Shown: piece by piece, positions 6,765 through 10,035 of the stretch
How the letters are laid out: the number at the start of each line of letters is the position of its first letter
How positions within the stretch are numbered: the stretch's first letter is position 1
Assembly: GCA_045628085.1 (NCBI GenBank)
Contig: JAZQOZ010000117.1
Coordinates: forward strand, 1 to 10,035
Source of the DNA: Firm-04 sp045628085
Lineage (GTDB): Bacteria > Bacillota > Clostridia > Oscillospirales > Ruminococcaceae
Length of the DNA: 10,035 nucleotides
Reading direction: 5' to 3'
Program-made: the position numbers and the translations under genes
The notes under the pieces: model-generated
What the model saw: only the letters and a program-made list of their open reading frames with translations
The model's database searches: none
What the model was told of the DNA's origin: nothing

Positions 6765-6782
6765 TATAATATATATATTATA
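6765..6782. promoter_or_regulatory. Perfect palindrome TATAATATATATATTATA with -10 boxes on both strands
   Basis: This 18-base palindrome gives a consensus TATAAT on the plus strand (6765-6770) and on the minus strand (6782 to 6777). On the plus strand TTGCCT (6741-6746) sits 18 bases upstream and could make a promoter firing antisense into ackA; on the minus strand no acceptable -35 was found. It may equally be a simple AT-rich spacer between the ackA stop and its terminator. Confidence 0.3.
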
Positions 6783-6798
6783 TTTCTGTAGATACGGA

Positions 6799-7998
6799 TT
6801 ATTTGGAGATCAGTGCAAGCGTATCTCTTGCGATGAGCAGCTCCTCATTGGTCGGAACGACCCAGACTTCGGTCTTGGAATCCGGTGTGGAGAGCTTCTG
6901 GAGACTGCCGCGGGTAGCCTTGTTCAGGTCAGCGTCGATCTTGATGCCGAAATATTCCATATTCTGGCAGACGCGCTCACGGACTTCCCACGAATTCTCA
7001 CCGATACCGCCTGTGAACAGGACAGCATCCACGCCGTTCATTGCAGCGGTGTATGCGCCGATGTAGCGCTGGATCTCGTATGCGAGCATATCGCTTGCGA
7101 GCATTGCACGCTCATTACCGTTTTCGGCAGCCTCATTGATATCGCGGTTATCCGAGGAAACACCCGATACGCCGAGGAAGCCGGATTTTTTGTTCATGTA
7201 CTGGCTCATCTCATCCGGAGTGAAGCCGTGCTTGTCAGCAACATAGGTAACAGCGGACGGATCGACTGCGCCGCAGCGTGTGCCCATCAGGACACCGTCC
7301 AGCGGAGTGAAGCCCATCGAGGTGTCGATGCACTTGCCGCCCTGAACAGCCGTGATCGAAGAACCGTTGCCGAGGTGGCAGGAAATGATCTTCAGATCTT
7401 TGATATCCTTGCCCATTGCCTCTGCGAGCGCAGCGGAAACGAAACGGTGGGAAGTGCCGTGGAAACCGTACTTACGGACATGATACTTCTCATAATCCTC
7501 ATAGGGCAGAGCGAACATATAAGCCTTCGGGGGCATGGTCTGGTGGAATGCAGTATCGAAAACAACGACCTGCGGTGTGGTCTTCGGGATGACAGCGGTG
7601 CAGGCACGGAGCGCGAGTGCGTGTGCGTGGTTATGAACCGGAGCAAGCTCACGCAGATCGTCGATCTTGTCGATGACTTCCGGTGTCACGAGGCACGGTC
7701 TGTCAAAGACTTCTGCACCCTGAACGATACGGTGGCCGACTGCGGAGATCTCATCCATAGACTTGATCACGGCTGCATCGCCGGTGGTCAGGACTTCAAC
7801 GAGCTTTTCAAAAGCCTCGGTATGTGTCGGGAAATTGCAGTCTGCGCTTACTGTTCTGCCGTCGGCAGTCTTGTGGGAAACGTGACCGTCGATACCGATG
7901 CGGTCGCAGTTGCCCTTTGCGAGGACGCTTTCATCCTCCATATTGATGAGCTGATACTTCAGCGAGGAACTGCCGGCGTTGACTACGAGAATTAACAT
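6799..7998 (-). CDS. ackA: Acetate kinase
   Basis: AckA interconverts acetyl phosphate + ADP and acetate + ATP, the ATP-yielding last step of acetate fermentation, in the cytoplasm. At 399 residues it has full family length. Motifs: NAGSSSLKYQL (7-17), VGHRIVQGAEVF (87-98, substrate-binding Arg90), FDTAFHQ (147-153, catalytic Asp148), RKYGFHGTSHRFV (175-187, His180), CHLGNGSS (207-214), MGTRCGAVDP (238-247, Arg241), FTGGIGENS, and NEELLIARDT near the C terminus with the metal-site Glu. AGGAAG lies about 8 bases before the ATG. It has its own promoter upstream and an intrinsic terminator downstream, so it is probably a single-gene unit. The usual partner pta is not in the window. Its divergent neighbour tmcAL also uses acetate. 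Confidence 0.97.
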   Translation of the reverse strand: MLILVVNAGSSSLKYQLINMEDESVLAKGNCDRIGIDGHVSHKTADGRTVSADCNFPTHTEAFEKLVEVLTTGDAAVIKSMDEISAVGHRIVQGAEVFDRPCLVTPEVIDKIDDLRELAPVHNHAHALALRACTAVIPKTTPQVVVFDTAFHQTMPPKAYMFALPYEDYEKYHVRKYGFHGTSHRFVSAALAEAMGKDIKDLKIISCHLGNGSSITAVQGGKCIDTSMGFTPLDGVLMGTRCGAVDPSAVTYVADKHGFTPDEMSQYMNKKSGFLGVSGVSSDNRDINEAAENGNERAMLASDMLAYEIQRYIGAYTAAMNGVDAVLFTGGIGENSWEVRERVCQNMEYFGIKIDADLNKATRGSLQKLSTPDSKTEVWVVPTNEELLIARDTLALISK

Positions 7999-8038
7999 GA
8001 TTCATTCTTCCTTTCGATTTTTGAAGATATTGCAGACA

Positions 8039-8050
8039 CCCGATATCGGG
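8039..8050. promoter_or_regulatory. 12-bp palindrome CCCGATATCGGG in the ackA leader
   Basis: A perfect 12-base palindrome lying about 10-25 bases downstream of the predicted ackA transcription start and 41 bases before its ATG. In that place a bound regulator would block ackA transcription. No regulator family is recognised from this sequence. Confidence 0.4.
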
Positions 8051-8067
8051 CGGTCTTTTGCATTCCT

Positions 8068-8096
8068 ATTATACACGATATTTTCACAAGTTGCAA
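8068..8096 (-). promoter_or_regulatory. ackA promoter, sigma-A type
   Basis: On the minus strand TTGCAA (8096 to 8091) is followed by an ideal 17-base spacer and a perfect TATAAT (8073 to 8068). Transcription would start near 8061, giving a leader of about 60 bases before the ackA ATG. The -35 matches consensus in four of six positions. Confidence 0.75.
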
Positions 8097-8156
8097 GGGG
8101 GAAAATGAAAATTTCAGACTGCGCCGGATACAATGCGCATTTGTCACAATATTTTC
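8074..8156. repeat. Direct repeat CAC(G/A)ATATTTTC in the ackA-tmcAL divergent region
   Basis: CACGATATTTTC (8074-8085) recurs as CACAATATTTTC (8145-8156) with one change, 71 bases apart. The first copy fills the spacer of the ackA promoter; the second lies upstream of tmcAL. The first is followed by ACAAG, so its minus strand reads TTGTGAAAATATCGTG, which resembles one half of a Rex-type site but lacks the matching second half. It may be a shared binding site for one regulator of both genes, or chance in AT-rich DNA. Confidence 0.35.
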
Positions 8157-8171
8157 GTTCACATGAGAACA

Positions 8172-8200
8172 TTATCGGTATTTCCGCATTATATTATAAC
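8172..8200 (+). promoter_or_regulatory. Possible tmcAL promoter
   Basis: TTATCG (8172-8177), a 17-base spacer and TATAAC (8195-8200) form a weak sigma-A-like pair, with a start near 8207 just before the AAGGAGG ribosome binding site at 8212-8218. The -35 box matches in only three positions, and the leader would be only about 20 bases, so the assignment is tentative. Confidence 0.35.
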
Positions 8201-8228
8201 AGTATATGATTAAGGAGGCACTGTCAGT

Positions 8229-9419
8229 ATGAAAATCAGCGGAATTGTCTGCGAATATAATCCGTTTCACAACGGTCATCTCTATCACATCGAACAAACG
8301 AAAAAGAACGGTGCTACGCATATTGTCGCGGTTATGAGCGGCAACTTCGTGCAGCGAGGCGATGTTGCTGTCATCAATAAATTCGAGCGTGCCAAAACAG
8401 CGATCCGCTGCGGTGCCGATCTGGTGATCGAGCTGCCGGTCGCATACTGTCTGAGTTCCGCCGAAACATACGCCAAGGGCGCACTGTATATCCTGAAAGG
8501 ACTCGGCTGCGTGGATGAATTATCCTTCGGCAGCGAATGCGGCGATCTCTCCCTGCTTGCCTCGGCGGTCAAGGCAAGCTATGCCTGTGCCAAGCGTCCG
8601 GAACTGGAAGACCTCATGAAACTCGGCAATTCATATCCGAAGGCACTGCAGATTCTCATTCGTCAGAATTACGGCGATCAGATCGGGGCGGTGTTCAGCT
8701 ATCCGAACAATACGCTTGCGATCGAATATCTGAAAGCAATGGTTGCGCTTCAGCTGAAAATTCAGCCGTTTACGGTCAAACGCGACGAACCGCATGACGG
8801 ATTATCCGTGCAGGGGAATATTGCAAGTGCATCGCTGATCCGTCAGCTCCTTGAAAGTCAGACTGATGATTATGACGATCTTGTACCGCGTGTGTCGGCG
8901 GATACGATCAGCGCCTGTGCAGCCGCAGGCATGGTCGCACGCTTTGAGAATCTGGACCGCACACTGCTGTACCGTCTGCGGACGGCAACACTGGAAGAAA
9001 TTGCCGCACTGCCGGATGTTGCGCACGGTCTGGAAAACAAGATCCTCTCGGCTCGGAATGAAACATCGCTTGAATCCATGCTCCTTGCGATCAAAAGCAA
9101 GCGTTATCCGATGGCGCGTCTGCGCCGTATCCTGCTGAATCTGCTCATTGGCATCAAGAGTTCTGATACGGAGAATCCGCCGCCATACGGCAGGATCCTT
9201 GCACTTTCGGAGCGCGGCAGGGATATTCTTTCCGCGGCAAAGCAGGCAGGCGCATCTCTGCCCTTTGCAACGTCGCTTGCAAAGCTCTCGGAGCTTGGCG
9301 GCGAATGCAGGAAATGTGCGGAGCTTGAGGCGCGTGCAACGGCTGTATACGGGCTTGCACAGCGCAGTATCAGCCCTGCGGATGCCGATTACAAGCAGAT
9401 GATCGGCATGATAAAATGA
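8229..9419 (+). CDS. tmcAL: tRNA(Met) cytidine acetate ligase (TmcAL, formerly YlbM)
   Basis: TmcAL uses ATP and acetate to form N4-acetylcytidine at the wobble base C34 of elongator tRNA-Met, which secures accurate AUG decoding. The 396-residue length fits the family (about 400-415). The nucleotidyltransferase domain is at the N terminus: GIVCEYNPFHNGH (5-17) with the HxGH nucleotide-binding motif HNGH at 14-17, MSGNFVQRGD (36-45), INKFERA, and ELPVAYCLSSAE, followed by SFGSECGD near 100. The C-terminal half is the helical, tRNA-contacting part. A strong AAGGAGG lies 10 bases before the ATG. It is divergent from ackA and is followed after 56 bases by a YigZ-family gene with no terminator between, so the two may form an operon. 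The name follows the family; activity is inferred. Confidence 0.93.
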   Translation: MKISGIVCEYNPFHNGHLYHIEQTKKNGATHIVAVMSGNFVQRGDVAVINKFERAKTAIRCGADLVIELPVAYCLSSAETYAKGALYILKGLGCVDELSFGSECGDLSLLASAVKASYACAKRPELEDLMKLGNSYPKALQILIRQNYGDQIGAVFSYPNNTLAIEYLKAMVALQLKIQPFTVKRDEPHDGLSVQGNIASASLIRQLLESQTDDYDDLVPRVSADTISACAAAGMVARFENLDRTLLYRLRTATLEEIAALPDVAHGLENKILSARNETSLESMLLAIKSKRYPMARLRRILLNLLIGIKSSDTENPPPYGRILALSERGRDILSAAKQAGASLPFATSLAKLSELGGECRKCAELEARATAVYGLAQRSISPADADYKQMIGMIK

Positions 9420-9475
9420 CGGTGCGGAAAGCAGGCTGTTCTGCAAATATAGAATCATGCCAACGGAGATTTTAC

Positions 9476-10035
9476 ATGATAGAATATACAACGATCGAAT
9501 CGCCCTGTGAGGGCAGCGTCACCGAGAAGCGCTCAGAATTCATCGCACAGCTTTTTCCGGCAAAGACACCGGAAGAATGTGCGGCGGTCATCGAGGCGGT
9601 GAAGGCAAAGCATCACAAGGCGCGGCACAATGTCTGGGCATACCGTCTGCGTGAAGGCGGTGTATCACGCTACAGCGATGACGGTGAACCGCAGGGAACG
9701 GGCGGCATTCCGGTATTGAACGTCCTGCAAAAATCGGAGCTTGAAGATATCTGCTGTGTGGTGACGCGCTATTTCGGCGGTGTACTGCTTGGAGCGCCGG
9801 GGCTGACGAGGGCATATTCCGCGTCAGCGGCGGAAAGTGTGAAAGCGGCGAAACTGCTGCATTTCTGCGAGGCATACCGCATCCGTTATGTGATTGATTA
9901 TACGAATTACGGCAAGGTGAGTTATCTGCTGCCGGAATTTGAAACGGTCGATGCCGGCAGTGATTTCGGGGAAAAGGTCACGCTGCTCTTTGATATCAAA
10001 ACAGAGCGTTTTCCGGCGCTTGAAGCGAAACTGAC
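9476..10035 (+). CDS. YigZ/IMPACT family protein, C terminus cut by window edge
   Basis: An open frame of 186 codons runs from the ATG at 9476 to the window end without a stop. GGAG lies 7 bases before the ATG. Family motifs are clear: HNVWAYR (51-57), YSDDGEPQGTGGIPVL (66-81) and TRYFGGVLLGAPGLTRAYSASA (97-118), the conserved core of the UPF0029/IMPACT N-terminal domain. The family usually has about 210 residues, so some 20-25 are missing past the edge. Bacterial YigZ proteins are of unsettled function; the eukaryotic relative IMPACT regulates the translation kinase GCN2, and a link to translation is suggested by the fold and here by the neighbour tmcAL. It is probably co-transcribed with tmcAL. 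Confidence 0.93.
   Translation, partial: MIEYTTIESPCEGSVTEKRSEFIAQLFPAKTPEECAAVIEAVKAKHHKARHNVWAYRLREGGVSRYSDDGEPQGTGGIPVLNVLQKSELEDICCVVTRYFGGVLLGAPGLTRAYSASAAESVKAAKLLHFCEAYRIRYVIDYTNYGKVSYLLPEFETVDAGSDFGEKVTLLFDIKTERFPALEAKL

Noticed and set aside
7228..7995. 255-codon open frame on the plus strand inside ackA
   Set aside because: It mirrors ackA codon usage on the opposite strand and shows no domain; ackA is certain.
8074..8091. Rex-type redox repressor site at the ackA promoter
   Set aside because: The minus strand has a good first half (TTGTGAA) but the second half does not form the TTCACAA dyad, so it is not called as a Rex site.
7979..8209. 76-codon open frame on the plus strand over the ackA-tmcAL spacer
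   Set aside because: It overlaps the ackA start and promoter, lacks a ribosome binding site, and its sequence is AT-driven.

Overview
The window looks like a chromosomal piece of a low-to-medium GC Firmicute, most likely a gut-type Clostridia of the Ruminococcus/Oscillospiraceae kind. The grounds are the close Firmicutes-type sequence of UvrA, the TmcAL (YlbM-type) tRNA-modification protein beside acetate kinase, strong AGGAGG-like ribosome binding sites, and sigma-A-like promoters. The species assignment is inference from sequence flavour, not a database match.

Layout. Positions 1-138 are the end of an insertion sequence, probably IS3 family: an apparent terminal repeat, a promoter embedded in a 16-bp perfect hairpin, and the first 19 codons of the first transposase reading frame on the minus strand. 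Positions 294-3930 hold a minus-strand DNA repair pair, exoA then uvrA (exonuclease III/AP endonuclease, and the damage-recognition ATPase of nucleotide excision repair). Positions 3931-4372 are a 442-base stretch with no convincing gene, containing several inverted repeats and a GC-rich cluster of five short hairpins. Positions 4373-6645 hold two more minus-strand genes: a cytidine deaminase with an unusual N-terminal extension and GTG start, followed 32 bases later by an orphan oligopeptide-type solute-binding lipoprotein. Positions 6799-7998 are ackA, also minus strand, with a hairpin terminator behind it and a good promoter in front.

From 8229 onward the direction flips. tmcAL (tRNA-Met cytidine acetate ligase) is divergent from ackA, and a YigZ/IMPACT-family gene follows it and runs off the right edge.

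How the genes fit together. The exoA-uvrA pair is a small DNA repair operon. ackA and tmcAL share a 230-base divergent control region, and both enzymes activate acetate (AckA interconverts acetate and acetyl phosphate; TmcAL uses acetate and ATP to acetylate the tRNA-Met anticodon). Most of the window is ordinary housekeeping. The points that deserve a second look are the transposase hairpin with its promoter in the loop, the five-hairpin intergenic cluster, and the extended cytidine deaminase. I found no defence system, CRISPR array, tRNA or rRNA gene.
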